From positions 33,476-97,475 of the forward strand of contig NZ_JHYD01000033.1 of NCBI RefSeq assembly GCF_000621505.1: a stretch of DNA of 64,000 bases, read 5' to 3'. This DNA is from Ruminiclostridium cellobioparum DSM 1351 = ATCC 15832. Lineage in GTDB: Bacteria; Bacillota; Clostridia; Acetivibrionales; DSM-1351. This document shows, in pieces, positions 1 to 7,791 of the stretch. Position 1 is the stretch's first letter. Each line of letters opens with the position of its first letter. The translations under genes were made by a program, and so were the position numbers. The notes beneath the pieces were generated by a model. The model saw only the letters and a program-made list of their open reading frames with translations. It was not told the origin of the DNA and searched no databases.

Positions 1-642
1 AAGGGTGTGGAGTTTTTAATACGTGCCATGTTTTATATAAAGGAAAAGTTTCCACATATCCGCCTTAAAATTGTAGGTGACGGAGAATATGAATCATGGC
101 TTAACCGCCTTAAAACAAATCTTATGCTGTCGGACATGGTTGAGTTTCTGGGCCATAAAAGCGGACAGGATTTAATCCAACTGTATCAGAAAGCACAATT
201 GGTAGTGGTTCCAAGCATCAACGAGCCATTTGGAATGGTGGCTCTGGAAGCAATGGCTTGCAGGCGCCCGGTGGTAGCCAGCAGAACCGGAGGGCTTAAG
301 GAAATTATTGAACACGGCAAAACAGGGTTTTTGGCCGAGCCTGAAAACTATCTGGATCTGGCGCAATGGATCATGTCGCTGCTTCACAGCAAGGAACTCC
401 GGCAGCAGATGGGTTCAAACGCATACGCATGTGCTAATGGCGATAAATATAAATGGTCTTCCATAGCACAACAGTACACCGGATACTACACCGGGCTGTT
501 AAAGTCAGACATAACCGGCGAGCCGGACGGAAGAAAGAAGGCGGAGGCTGCAAAACTCATTGAGCAGATAAAGGCAGTATCAAAGAAAATGAAGAGCACT
601 GTATCAAATGGATTATTTGATGAATTGTTTGATTGGATGTGA
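1..642 (+). CDS. Glycosyltransferase family 4, C-terminal part (5' end outside window)
   Basis: Reading frame 1 is open from the first base, so the gene begins upstream of the window; a GTG at base 7 is internal, not the start. The visible 213 residues are the C-terminal Rossmann half of a GT-B retaining glycosyltransferase. The segment KGVEFLIRA is typical of the start of that domain. The E-x7-E nucleotide-sugar site is present as EPFGMVALE, followed by the usual GG(L)KEII...G(x)TGFL stretch. Such enzymes move a sugar from a nucleotide donor to a lipid or saccharide acceptor at the cytoplasmic membrane. The acceptor cannot be told. The next gene starts four bases after the stop, so the two are probably co-transcribed. 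Confidence 0.85.
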   Translation, partial: KGVEFLIRAMFYIKEKFPHIRLKIVGDGEYESWLNRLKTNLMLSDMVEFLGHKSGQDLIQLYQKAQLVVVPSINEPFGMVALEAMACRRPVVASRTGGLKEIIEHGKTGFLAEPENYLDLAQWIMSLLHSKELRQQMGSNAYACANGDKYKWSSIAQQYTGYYTGLLKSDITGEPDGRKKAEAAKLIEQIKAVSKKMKSTVSNGLFDELFDWM

Positions 643-646
643 TTAA

Positions 647-1600
647 ATGATAGTCAAGCTTTTTTATTTAAACAGAAAACAGAGACAACAATTCGACGAA
701 ATAGAAGTCTTTCTTAAGGAATACATATATAAAAATCTGATGATTGAGGATTTATACATTCTGAACTACGATGATATGGACGAACTGAGGTGCAGTCAAT
801 ATATCAATCTTTTGAAAAGCTCTGTTATCAAATATGAGGATTTTAACATTATAATAAAGAACAATAATAGTAATGAGGATGTGTATACTTATTTCGGCGG
901 GTTATCCGCCTATGTATATTCTACTGCACGGATGGATATTTCAAGGGAAAGGTTGGAGACGATGTTTCCCGCTGTTGCCATAATGGACCGGATGGTTATG
1001 CTGCCGACAGGTATCGTAAATGCATTCGAAGTAGATAAGAGCAGGTTTTCATGGCTTCCAAAACCGTTGGAAACGGGGGGAGCGGTACTGGTGGATTACA
1101 AGGATAGGGAATCTGTCAAGGAAGGAATACACCAGATTGAGGAACAGCTGCAATATGAGATCAGCAGGCTGTGTGTACGTCAAATGATCGCCGGCAGTAT
1201 TCCCAATCCCGACTATGAGGAACTGAGCAGGTTACTTAAGACTTATCCGGATTTTATACAGAGCCATCTCACTAAAATAGAAAAAAAAGCCCGTCTGAGG
1301 GTTGAGGCAGAAAATGAAATAATCTACCTTAATCAAAGGGCTATCGTATCTTTGAATATTATTAACCAGTCAGAGTTTCCTGTAGGCAGGGTACGCGTGA
1401 CAGTCAAGGCACCCAGTGAGACTTTAACCGGTACTGTTTCCGAAATCGTAGAAATAAAAGATTCATGCTCCATAAAGTTTAATTTGCGCCCTGTGGCAAG
1501 TCCTTACTGTCCCCTGGAAGTGTCAATAGAGACATATGAACTGGGCGAGGCTTCCAATCCGCTGCAGTTTCCGGTTATATTAAACGTAAGACCACTATAA
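647..1600 (+). CDS. Hypothetical protein with C-terminal Ig-like/CARDB-type beta domain
   Basis: I do not recognise this 317-residue protein. The N-terminal 200 residues are mixed alpha/beta with no signal peptide or membrane segment. Residues about 225-317 alternate hydrophobic and polar residues (IVSLNIINQSEFPVGRVRV and onward), as in a beta-sandwich of the CARDB or Ig type. It starts four bases after the glycosyltransferase stop, so translation is probably coupled. The context suggests a role beside a glycan-building enzyme, but the sequence gives no direct evidence. A palindromic repeat follows within 12 bases of the stop. Confidence 0.6.
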   Translation: MIVKLFYLNRKQRQQFDEIEVFLKEYIYKNLMIEDLYILNYDDMDELRCSQYINLLKSSVIKYEDFNIIIKNNNSNEDVYTYFGGLSAYVYSTARMDISRERLETMFPAVAIMDRMVMLPTGIVNAFEVDKSRFSWLPKPLETGGAVLVDYKDRESVKEGIHQIEEQLQYEISRLCVRQMIAGSIPNPDYEELSRLLKTYPDFIQSHLTKIEKKARLRVEAENEIIYLNQRAIVSLNIINQSEFPVGRVRVTVKAPSETLTGTVSEIVEIKDSCSIKFNLRPVASPYCPLEVSIETYELGEASNPLQFPVILNVRPL

Positions 1601-1611
1601 ATGAACCAGTT

Positions 1612-1696
1612 CAATATTCTGTATATTCAGGGTGCACCCTTTGGGCGAATTTTCCTGATGACTGCCCAAATTATGCACCCAATATGCAGAATATTG
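1612..1696. repeat. Palindromic repeat, family B copy 1 (85 bp)
   Basis: The ends are inverted copies: CAATATTCTGTATATT on the left and AATATGCAGAATATTG on the right. Inside are further matched pieces, GGGTGCA against TGCACCC and TTTGGGC against GCCCAAA. A closely related 63-bp copy in the opposite orientation lies at 41575-41637. It has no coding capacity. It sits just after the stop of the unknown gene and before the end of the convergent EcsC gene, so it may also act as a hairpin that stops or protects both transcripts. Confidence 0.8.
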
Positions 1697-1735
1697 TACC
1701 AGGAAAGATTTTTCAACTAGTACCGTGCTGAAGGA

Positions 1736-2455
1736 TTAAGGCCCGAGCAGTCTCAGCCTGTACGCATTCATGGTAGTAGTACCTAGTTTGTCCATAAGCC
1801 TATAGTTGGCAACGGCTCCCACTGCGGCACCTATTACAGGAACCAGCTGGAGCATTTTTGCCAGATCAATATAGTCCCTGTATTCCTGCTGGAAAGTTCT
1901 CCAGTCAAAGGAGTTGATGTCCTCGGGCAGGGCTTGGGAAAAACTTTGCCAGTCCTTCACCTGCTGATAGATTTCCATGACTCTTTCCTGGCTTGAAAAT
2001 GCCAGTTGGAATATATACAAAATATATAAGCGTTCCTTGTAGTTTGCAGCATCAAATCCGTAAATAGCAGCCGCATCGAATAAAAATTTGAGCTTCAGAC
2101 TTAAAAGTATGGGGAAATCCGCCATACCCAGAAATATGCCGCCTGCACCTGTCCAGGCTCCGCCGGCTGCTGCGGTTCTTTTATAAAAGGTTATTCTTTC
2201 ATTCAGCAGCAGCTCCCGTTCCTGCAAGGGAGCGTTGAAAAGCGGTGCGGCTGCAGTAAGTTCAGAGCCGAACAGGACCGCTTTTACCATGCCTTTAATG
2301 GTTTCGGTAACAACTTTATGCGCCTTCTCGGGAACAAGACCGTTCATCCTATTCTGAATCCCTTTGCTCAACCGGCTTGTCAGCGAAGGCTGATTTAACA
2401 TTTCCAGCTGCCACATTTTTAATTCATACAGGGCATTGCGTTCGTAGTTGTTCAT
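1736..2455 (-). CDS. EcsC family protein
   Basis: This 239-residue protein matches the EcsC family pattern. It has an N-terminal helix (YELKMWQLEML), a middle stretch GGIFLGMADFPILLSLKLKFLFDAAAIYGF, and a C-terminal glycine-alanine-rich segment (VPVIGAAVGAVANYRLMDKLG). The family is named for the protein encoded beside the B. subtilis EcsAB transporter, and its biochemical role is unknown. The two hydrophobic stretches suggest membrane association. The gene stands alone and converges on the upstream pair. Its start region faces the arsR promoter, so the 147-bp gap at 2456-2602 must serve both directions. Confidence 0.75.
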   Translation of the reverse strand: MNNYERNALYELKMWQLEMLNQPSLTSRLSKGIQNRMNGLVPEKAHKVVTETIKGMVKAVLFGSELTAAAPLFNAPLQERELLLNERITFYKRTAAAGGAWTGAGGIFLGMADFPILLSLKLKFLFDAAAIYGFDAANYKERLYILYIFQLAFSSQERVMEIYQQVKDWQSFSQALPEDINSFDWRTFQQEYRDYIDLAKMLQLVPVIGAAVGAVANYRLMDKLGTTTMNAYRLRLLGP

Positions 2456-2540
2456 AATCCATCCTCAAAAATATAAAGCTTATTTGTTGATATATATATT
2501 TAGTATACGGCTGACCTGTTGTTTTGTATGAATAAAAATA

Positions 2541-2585
2541 TTTACAAACCAATCCAATAATCATATAATTATATACATATATGAT
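2541..2585 (+). promoter_or_regulatory. arsR-hgcAB promoter with ArsR-type operator on the -10 box
   Basis: A -35 box TTTACA (2541-2546), a 17-bp spacer and a perfect -10 TATAAT (2564-2569) stand 33 bp ahead of the arsR start. A 26-bp inverted repeat, ATCATATA-N10-TATATGAT (2560-2585), covers the -10 box and the expected start point. AT-rich dyads of this kind are the usual binding sites of ArsR/SmtB repressors, and binding here would block RNA polymerase. Repressor identity is inferred from position. The ribosome-binding site GGGAGGAAGG follows at 2591. Confidence 0.75.
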
Positions 2586-2602
2586 AATGTGGGAGGAAGG
2601 CA

Positions 2603-2989
2603 ATGGACGACTTGTTGAACATATTCGGCATTCTTTCAGATAAAACGAGACTGCGTATACTACTGCTGCTGCAAAATAGAGAGTTGTGCGTATGCGAGAT
2701 TTTTGGAGCGCTCGGGATGTCGCAGCCCAGAGTGTCCAGGCAGCTGGCCATTCTGAAGCAATCAAGGATGATAAAGGACAGAAGGGCCGGAAAATGGATT
2801 TATTACAGGATCGAGGAAAATGAATACACAAGGGAGCTGGCAAGTATTCTGGAGCTTTTGCCTGATTGGCTGTCCAATGATGCTGAATTTAATAACGACA
2901 AAACAATGCTTGAGAAAATCTGGTCTGATAAAAACAGCTTACCCGGCTATGAGTGCATTTGTACAGGAGGTCAAAAGGATGGAGAATAA
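2603..2989 (+). CDS. arsR: ArsR/SmtB family metalloid-responsive repressor
   Basis: This is a 128-residue winged-helix regulator. The core is ILSDKTRLRILLLL, then a recognition region MSQPRVSRQLAILKQS, then the wing DRRAGKWIYYRI. The segment ELCVCEI puts Cys29 and Cys31 in the position of the arsenite-binding Cys-Val-Cys of classical ArsR. Two more cysteines (118 and 120) lie near the C-terminus and could complete a thiol site. By family knowledge, As(III) or Sb(III) binding releases it from DNA. Response to Hg(II) is possible but not shown. It overlaps the start of hgcA by 11 bases, so it is the first gene of that operon and likely represses itself, hgcAB and arsC together. Confidence 0.88.
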   Translation: MDDLLNIFGILSDKTRLRILLLLQNRELCVCEIFGALGMSQPRVSRQLAILKQSRMIKDRRAGKWIYYRIEENEYTRELASILELLPDWLSNDAEFNNDKTMLEKIWSDKNSLPGYECICTGGQKDGE

Positions 2990-4193
2990 AAGCTGTTGTA
3001 CATCCGGCAATGCCCGGCTTAACACCGGGGACAGAAAGTCGGTAAAAATCAGACCGAGACTGAAAGTTGCAAATAAAAACTGTGCCGGGGTGTCCGGACA
3101 AAAGGACAATACCTGCTGCTGCGGGGGAAGTGATAACTGTTCTTCGGAGCCTGTTACAAATTATGATGGAAATACCCCCTGGATAACTGGTGAAATCCAA
3201 ACGGCTGCGGGGAAGGTTCCTCGGGTGGCCACCAGACTGCTTCGCTCCGATATTCTGGGAGCGTGGAAAGTGCGCTGGGGGATAGGCAGGATGAATTATA
3301 AAATAAATCCCGGCATATATGCTGTGGGAAATCCTGACGGGGCTTCCCCTGTCCTTGTTACCGCCAACTACAAATTGACCTTTGATGCATTAAGAAAAGA
3401 ACTGTCCGGCCTGAATGTGTGGATTTTGGTGCTTGACACAAAGGGGATAAATGTGTGGTGTGCGGCGGGAAAAGGCACTTTCGGCACAAGGGAACTTGTG
3501 AACAGGATTTCAAGAACGCGGCTGCAGGAAATAGTGGATCATAAGACTTTAATATTGCCTCAGCTGGGAGCTCCGGGAGTAAGTGCCCATGAGGTCACAA
3601 AACAAACCGGTTTCAAAGTTGTTTATGGTACCGTAAGAGCCAAGGATATAAGAGCCTTTATAAACTCAGAGATGAAAGCGACGGAGGAAATGCGGCAGGT
3701 CAGATTTACTGTGTATGACCGTCTGGTTCTGACTCCTATGGAGCTTGTCGGCACTTTCAAAATATCCATGCTGATTTTCGGTATACTGTTTTTAATAAAT
3801 CTTGTGGCGCCGAAACCCTTCGGAGTTATGGATTTTTATGCCTATGCAGGTGCTGTTGCAGCGGGTTGTGTTATTACACCGATTCTGCTTCCATGGATTC
3901 CGGGGAGGGCATTTGCCTGGAAAGGCTGGCAGGCAGGTTTGCTGTGGGCCATTGCCCTGAATTTCCTCAATGGCTGGACGGGGCCGGAGGGACTGAGCCT
4001 TGTAAGAGGCGTGGGGTATCTGCTGGTGCTGCCTTCAATTTCGGCATATTACGCCATGAACTTTACCGGTTCCTCCACCTATACCTCCTTTTCGGGAGTA
4101 TTGAAGGAAATGAGGATTGCCATCCCTGTAATAATTCTTTCCCTGATTCCGGGTATCGGCTTGTTATTGGCGGACAGTTTAATACGTTTTTAA
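2979..4193 (+). CDS. hgcA: HgcA, corrinoid protein of mercury methylation
   Basis: This 404-residue protein carries the diagnostic HgcA cap-helix motif NVWCAAGK at residues 158-165. Cys161 is the expected lower ligand of the cobalt of the corrinoid. About five membrane helices fill residues 245-404, including the family signature AMNFTGSSTYTSFSGV. HgcA transfers a methyl group from its corrinoid to Hg(II), giving methylmercury, with HgcB as electron donor. The start at 2979 is set by AGGAGG at 2965-2970; an in-frame ATG at 2820 lies inside arsR and is rejected. An unusual N-terminal extension of about 65 residues precedes the corrinoid domain and carries seven cysteines (6, 7, 35, 46, 47, 48, 54), including a CCC run. 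Function is very likely; activity in this strain is untested. Confidence 0.93.
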   Translation: MENKSCCTSGNARLNTGDRKSVKIRPRLKVANKNCAGVSGQKDNTCCCGGSDNCSSEPVTNYDGNTPWITGEIQTAAGKVPRVATRLLRSDILGAWKVRWGIGRMNYKINPGIYAVGNPDGASPVLVTANYKLTFDALRKELSGLNVWILVLDTKGINVWCAAGKGTFGTRELVNRISRTRLQEIVDHKTLILPQLGAPGVSAHEVTKQTGFKVVYGTVRAKDIRAFINSEMKATEEMRQVRFTVYDRLVLTPMELVGTFKISMLIFGILFLINLVAPKPFGVMDFYAYAGAVAAGCVITPILLPWIPGRAFAWKGWQAGLLWAIALNFLNGWTGPEGLSLVRGVGYLLVLPSISAYYAMNFTGSSTYTSFSGVLKEMRIAIPVIILSLIPGIGLLLADSLIRF

Positions 4194-4203
4194 GGAGGAT
4201 ACT

Positions 4204-4506
4204 ATGAGGCATAGATATTTGAAAAATGTGGCCACTCTGAAACTTGACAGGGAAAAATGTAAGGGCTGCGGAAAATGCATCGAGGTATGTCCGCATAAGG
4301 TTTTTGCCCTGAGAGCTGATAAAGCCGAAATTATGGACAGGGACGGGTGTATGGAGTGCGGCGCGTGTGCTGGAAATTGTCCGTTCGGGGCACTGGAGGT
4401 AAAACCCGGAGTCGGATGTGCTGCTGCCATAATAATGGGGTGGCTGACAGGAAGCGAACCCAGCTGCGATTGCTCTTCCGGAGACAGCAGCAGCGGCTGC
4501 TGTTAG
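4204..4506 (+). CDS. hgcB: HgcB, 2[4Fe-4S] ferredoxin of mercury methylation
   Basis: This 100-residue ferredoxin has two 4Fe-4S motifs (Cys19-22-25-29 and Cys49-52-55-59). It shows the HgcB hallmarks: ECGAC in the second motif, the conserved GVGCA with Cys72, and a vicinal Cys99-Cys100 pair at the very C-terminus. In the known system HgcB reduces the HgcA corrinoid, and its C-terminal cysteines are thought to hand Hg(II) to HgcA. It lies ten bases after hgcA with its own AAGGAGG, so the two are made together. The tail is serine-, glycine- and cysteine-rich (CDCSSGDSSSGCC). Confidence 0.93.
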   Translation: MRHRYLKNVATLKLDREKCKGCGKCIEVCPHKVFALRADKAEIMDRDGCMECGACAGNCPFGALEVKPGVGCAAAIIMGWLTGSEPSCDCSSGDSSSGCC

Positions 4507-4607
4507 AGTGCCGGTATGAAGGGCTGTTACATCAAAAGCACATTAATCCATGGTTAAAAAGTAAATCAATATAAATATTACTGAACGTATTGAAAGGAAA
4601 AATAGAC

Positions 4608-5060
4608 ATGCCGGGTAAAATAAAAGTTGCATTCATCTGTGTTCATAATTCCTGCAGGTCCCAGATGGCCGAAGCAATATCCAGATTAATGGCAGCAGAC
4701 GCTTTTGAGGCCTATTCGGCCGGAACCGTTACAAAGCCCCGGATCAATCAGGATGCTGTTGAAACAATAAAAGAGCTATATGGAGTGGATATGAATACTA
4801 CTCAAAAATCAAAATTGATTTCTGATATTCCGGCAGTGGATATTGTAGTGACTATGGGCTGTAATGTAAACTGTCCGTTCCTGCCCTGTAAACACAGGGA
4901 GGATTGGGGGCTTGAAGACCCCACGGGAAAGGACAGGAGTGAATTTATAAAAATAGCCCGGCTGATTGAGGAAAAGGTTTTGGAGCTAAGGAGGAGAATA
5001 CCGGGACTCGTGGATATGGGGCAGCCGGATTCAGAAAATATTGACAGCCGGATATATTAA
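4608..5060 (+). CDS. arsC: Arsenate reductase, low-molecular-weight phosphatase (thioredoxin-coupled) type
   Basis: This 150-residue protein has the LMW-phosphatase P-loop C-x5-R as CVHNSCR (Cys11 to Arg17). It also has the region VTMGCNVNCPFLPC...WGLEDPTGK typical of thioredoxin-dependent ArsC. These enzymes reduce arsenate to arsenite through a relay of cysteines. A TTG six codons upstream is possible, but GAAAGGA at 4592-4598 fits the ATG at 4608. It follows hgcB by 101 bases with no visible terminator, so it probably belongs to the arsR-hgcAB transcript. A low-weight tyrosine phosphatase is the main alternative. Confidence 0.82.
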   Translation: MPGKIKVAFICVHNSCRSQMAEAISRLMAADAFEAYSAGTVTKPRINQDAVETIKELYGVDMNTTQKSKLISDIPAVDIVVTMGCNVNCPFLPCKHREDWGLEDPTGKDRSEFIKIARLIEEKVLELRRRIPGLVDMGQPDSENIDSRIY

Positions 5061-5095
5061 TGATAACATGTGAATGAATAATTTAAAATTCATTC
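5041..5095 (+). promoter_or_regulatory. tetR promoter and 24-bp operator
   Basis: TTGACA (5041-5046), 17 bp and TAACAT (5064-5069) form a promoter overlapping the end of arsC. Directly downstream is the dyad GAATGAA-N10-TTCATTC (5072-5095), placed where a bound repressor would block initiation. The same arms and the same 10-bp spacing recur at 5730-5753 ahead of apbE, so both are assigned to the TetR protein encoded between them. Confidence 0.75.
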
Positions 5096-5117
5096 ATTTT
5101 CTTATGGAGACCTGCAT

Positions 5118-5696
5118 ATGGATAATAAAAAGACTCAAATTTATGACAGTGGAAAAGAATTATTCAGCCTCAACGGCTTTAAGGATACAAATGTATCTGA
5201 TATTACCAAAAAGGCCGGTGTGGCTGTAGGAACTTTTTATAACTACTATTCATCCAAAGAAAAATTGTTCATGGATATTTTTTTAGATGAAAATGTAAAA
5301 CTTAAAAAAAGCTGTTTACAGTCCATAGACCTCAATAGCAGCCCGCTGGAAGTGGTCAGACAAATGCTGGCGCTGAATGTTCAAGGTATGAAGGCCAGCC
5401 CTATTCTGAGGGAATGGTACAATAGAAGTGTTTTTAACAGGATAGAGCAGATATACCGTGAGGAAAACGGACTTGAAAATTTTGACTTCCTGTATGACAG
5501 TTTTTATGAAATAATTTTAAAATGGCAGGAAGAAGGGAAAATAAGGAGAGACATTGACAGCAAAATGATTATGACTATTTTTGCCGCCATTATCAATGCT
5601 GACACACATAAAGAAGAGATAGGAATTCAATATTTTCCGGAGGTTCTGGACTATATGTCGGAGTTTATCATGAAGGGACTGACCGACTGCCCCTGA
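5118..5696 (+). CDS. TetR/AcrR family repressor
   Basis: This 192-residue regulator has the standard N-terminal TetR helix-turn-helix: IYDSGKELFSLNGFKDTNVSDITKKAGVAVGTFYNYYSSKEKLF, residues about 8-52. A ligand-binding helical domain with no recognisable ligand signature follows. It is flanked by two identical-arm operators, one at its own promoter and one at the apbE promoter, so it most likely represses itself and the flavin module. The signal it senses is unknown. The ATG at 5118 is preceded by TGGAGA. Confidence 0.85.
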   Translation: MDNKKTQIYDSGKELFSLNGFKDTNVSDITKKAGVAVGTFYNYYSSKEKLFMDIFLDENVKLKKSCLQSIDLNSSPLEVVRQMLALNVQGMKASPILREWYNRSVFNRIEQIYREENGLENFDFLYDSFYEIILKWQEEGKIRRDIDSKMIMTIFAAIINADTHKEEIGIQYFPEVLDYMSEFIMKGLTDCP

Positions 5697-5715
5697 CAGA
5701 ATCAGAGGCAATTTT

Positions 5716-5753
5716 TTTACTCATAAAATGAATGAATATAAAAATGTTCATTC
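5716..5753 (+). promoter_or_regulatory. Second TetR operator, ahead of apbE
   Basis: GAATGAA (5730-5736), a 10-bp spacer and TTCATTC (5747-5753) match the operator at 5072-5095 in both arms and spacing. A weak promoter, TTTACT at 5716 and TATAAA at 5737, is overlapped by the dyad. An ATG at 5732 falls inside the operator, which argues against that upstream start for apbE. Confidence 0.7.
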
Positions 5754-5788
5754 TATTGAAATGTTTTGATTGCAGGGAAGGAGGCAGG

Positions 5789-6766
5789 ATGCGAAAGGTA
5801 ATCTGCACAGAGGATAAACATTTGACAGACAACTCAAGCCTTGGAATGAACACACAAATAACTCACAGGGTATTTGGTAGAAACGCACCGGAGGCAGTAA
5901 ATTCAGCAAATGCCGAGATGGAGAGACTTGAAAAAATTATGAGCCGCTATATACCCGAAAGTGAGATAAGCCTTATAAACCAATTCTCAGGAATAAAACC
6001 TGTCAAAGTATGTGATGAGGTTTACAGGGTGCTCTCATATGCCAATGAATTATCCGGTATATGTGATGGACTGTTTGATGTTACCATCGGCCCCCTGGTG
6101 GATTTGTGGAATTACAAACATGCGCCTGGGGTGCCCGAGGAAGCAGATATCAGTCAGGCTCTGTCATTGGTCGGCTATTGTGATCTGCTGCTGAACCCTT
6201 CTGTAGGCACTGCCGGACTTGGAAAGCAGGGGCAGTCCATTGATTTGGGAGGGGTGGGGAAAGGTTTTGCAAGTGACAGAATTATTGAAATATTCAAGTG
6301 CTATGATATTGTGTCGGCTTTTACCAATATCGGAGGGAATGTCTCAACACTGGGAAATAAGCCTGACGGGACTCCCTGGATGGTTGGCATACGCCATCCG
6401 CGGCAGGAGGGCTGCCTGCTGGGAGCCGTTCCGGTTACCGGCAGGTCAGTGGTTACCTCCGGTGACTATGAGCGGTATTTTATAGACCGGGAAGGTGTCC
6501 GGAGGCATCATATCCTGAGCCCGGTTACAGGATATCCTGCCCAAGCCGGGCTTATAAGTGCTACGGTTATTTCGGACAGTGCTATGCTTGCCGACGCATT
6601 ATCCACTCTTGTTTTTGTGTCAGGGTTGGAAAGAGGGGCCGGGTTTATTAAAAGGTTTCCCGGCACCGAAGCCATTATGGTGGATGAGCATCAGCAGATA
6701 TATATAACACACGGACTTAAAGGCTGCTTTCAGCCGGCAGTCCATATTTCAACCAAAATTATATGA
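5789..6766 (+). CDS. apbE: ApbE family FAD:protein FMN transferase
   Basis: This 325-residue protein has ApbE motifs in order: FDVTIGPLVDLWNY, the glycine-rich VDLGGVGKGFASD equivalent (IDLGGVGKGFASDRII), HHILSPVTGYPA, and the magnesium/FAD region SDSAMLADALSTLVFV. ApbE moves FMN from FAD onto a threonine of a target protein. The likely target is the next gene, which carries the acceptor motif. The start at 5789 follows GGAAGGAGG. No signal peptide or lipobox is visible, which is unusual because many ApbE proteins act outside the membrane. It lies under the second TetR operator. Confidence 0.88.
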   Translation: MRKVICTEDKHLTDNSSLGMNTQITHRVFGRNAPEAVNSANAEMERLEKIMSRYIPESEISLINQFSGIKPVKVCDEVYRVLSYANELSGICDGLFDVTIGPLVDLWNYKHAPGVPEEADISQALSLVGYCDLLLNPSVGTAGLGKQGQSIDLGGVGKGFASDRIIEIFKCYDIVSAFTNIGGNVSTLGNKPDGTPWMVGIRHPRQEGCLLGAVPVTGRSVVTSGDYERYFIDREGVRRHHILSPVTGYPAQAGLISATVISDSAMLADALSTLVFVSGLERGAGFIKRFPGTEAIMVDEHQQIYITHGLKGCFQPAVHISTKII

Positions 6767-6781
6767 AAGGAAACAGATGCA

Positions 6782-7237
6782 ATGAAAACTACTGTGAGAA
6801 AGAAGGGGAAAATCAAAGTGTGGATAGTTATATTGGTAATAATAGGAGTAATAGGAATTGCTCTATTGGGAGGAATAATGGGTACCGAACCGGGAAGACG
6901 TGAAATTAAAAATCTTACAATTAACGATATAAACTTTAAAAATTTACGTGACGGTACATATGTGGGAGAGTACAAGGGCAAAAAGGACAGTTTTCGAAAT
7001 ACCCGGGTAGAGGTAACGGTATCTTCAGGCAGGGTTACCGGTATAAAAGTGCTGAAGGGAGCTTTGAACAAAGAGGGAAAACCGGCTGAAATCAACTCAA
7101 AGGGTTCTACCGTAGAAGATTTGTTTGAGAAGGTTATCGAAACCCAGTCCTTGCAGGTAGATGTTATCAGCGGTGCCACCCTGACCTCAAAAACACATAT
7201 AAAGGCTGTGGAAAATGCGCTGGAGCAGGCCGATTAG
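6782..7237 (+). CDS. Membrane-anchored FMN-binding domain protein
   Basis: The protein has 151 residues. Residues about 13-34 form one membrane anchor (VWIVILVIIGVIGIALLGGI) after a positively charged start, so the rest faces outward. The FMN-binding domain follows from DGTYVGEYKGKKD to the end. The motif ISGATLTS holds the threonine that ApbE enzymes modify with FMN, as in RnfG and NqrC. It lies 15 bases after apbE. It probably carries electrons at the outer face of the membrane; donor and acceptor are not known. Confidence 0.85.
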   Translation: MKTTVRKKGKIKVWIVILVIIGVIGIALLGGIMGTEPGRREIKNLTINDINFKNLRDGTYVGEYKGKKDSFRNTRVEVTVSSGRVTGIKVLKGALNKEGKPAEINSKGSTVEDLFEKVIETQSLQVDVISGATLTSKTHIKAVENALEQAD

Positions 7238-7272
7238 AAGTTATATACAAAGCTCGATCAAGGAGGTTTTCA

Positions 7273-7791
7273 ATGAGCAATACAGTTATTTCCTATTCGC
7301 TGACCGGCAACAACCGGGCTTTGGCCGACAGTGTGGCAAAGGAGCTGTCTGCTGAACATATTAAAATAGAAGAAGTAAAGTCCCGCACCATGGGGTCTAT
7401 TGTACTGGACATAATTTTTAACAAAATCCCAATGGTACGGCCACTGCCTGATAGCACTATTAAAGCGTGTGATTTGATTGTTTTATTGGGACCGGTCTGG
7501 ATGGGAAAGGTTGCCACACCGCTCCGCTTGTACTTGAAATATTTGAAGACCCACCCATGCAGCTACGCATTTATCTCCATAAGCGGAGGTGCTGACGGCT
7601 CAAATCCCGGGATTGCAGGTGAACTGGAAAAAAGGACGGGGAGGGCCCCTGCTGTGTTGCTTGACCTCCATATTACCGGACTTTTACCATCCAACCCCAG
7701 GCCTACCCGTAAAGCCACATCGGCATATCGGTTAAAACCCGACGATATTGTTAAATTGACCGGCAAAATTATGACAGCCCTTTCACCATGA
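7273..7791 (+). CDS. Flavodoxin family protein
   Basis: This 172-residue protein opens with the flavodoxin phosphate loop YSLTGNNRALADSVA and continues with a DLIVLLGPVWMGKVATPLR strand-turn, typical of flavodoxin-like FMN proteins. It is 35 bases downstream of the FMN-binding protein, with AAGGAGG at 7260, and ends in a terminator. It completes the three-gene flavin module under TetR control. It is probably a soluble one- or two-electron carrier. Confidence 0.82.
   Translation: MSNTVISYSLTGNNRALADSVAKELSAEHIKIEEVKSRTMGSIVLDIIFNKIPMVRPLPDSTIKACDLIVLLGPVWMGKVATPLRLYLKYLKTHPCSYAFISISGGADGSNPGIAGELEKRTGRAPAVLLDLHITGLLPSNPRPTRKATSAYRLKPDDIVKLTGKIMTALSP

Noticed and set aside
2820..2978. Upstream in-frame ATG that would lengthen HgcA by 53 residues
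   Set aside because: It lies inside arsR, has no ribosome-binding site, and AGGAGG marks the start at 2979.
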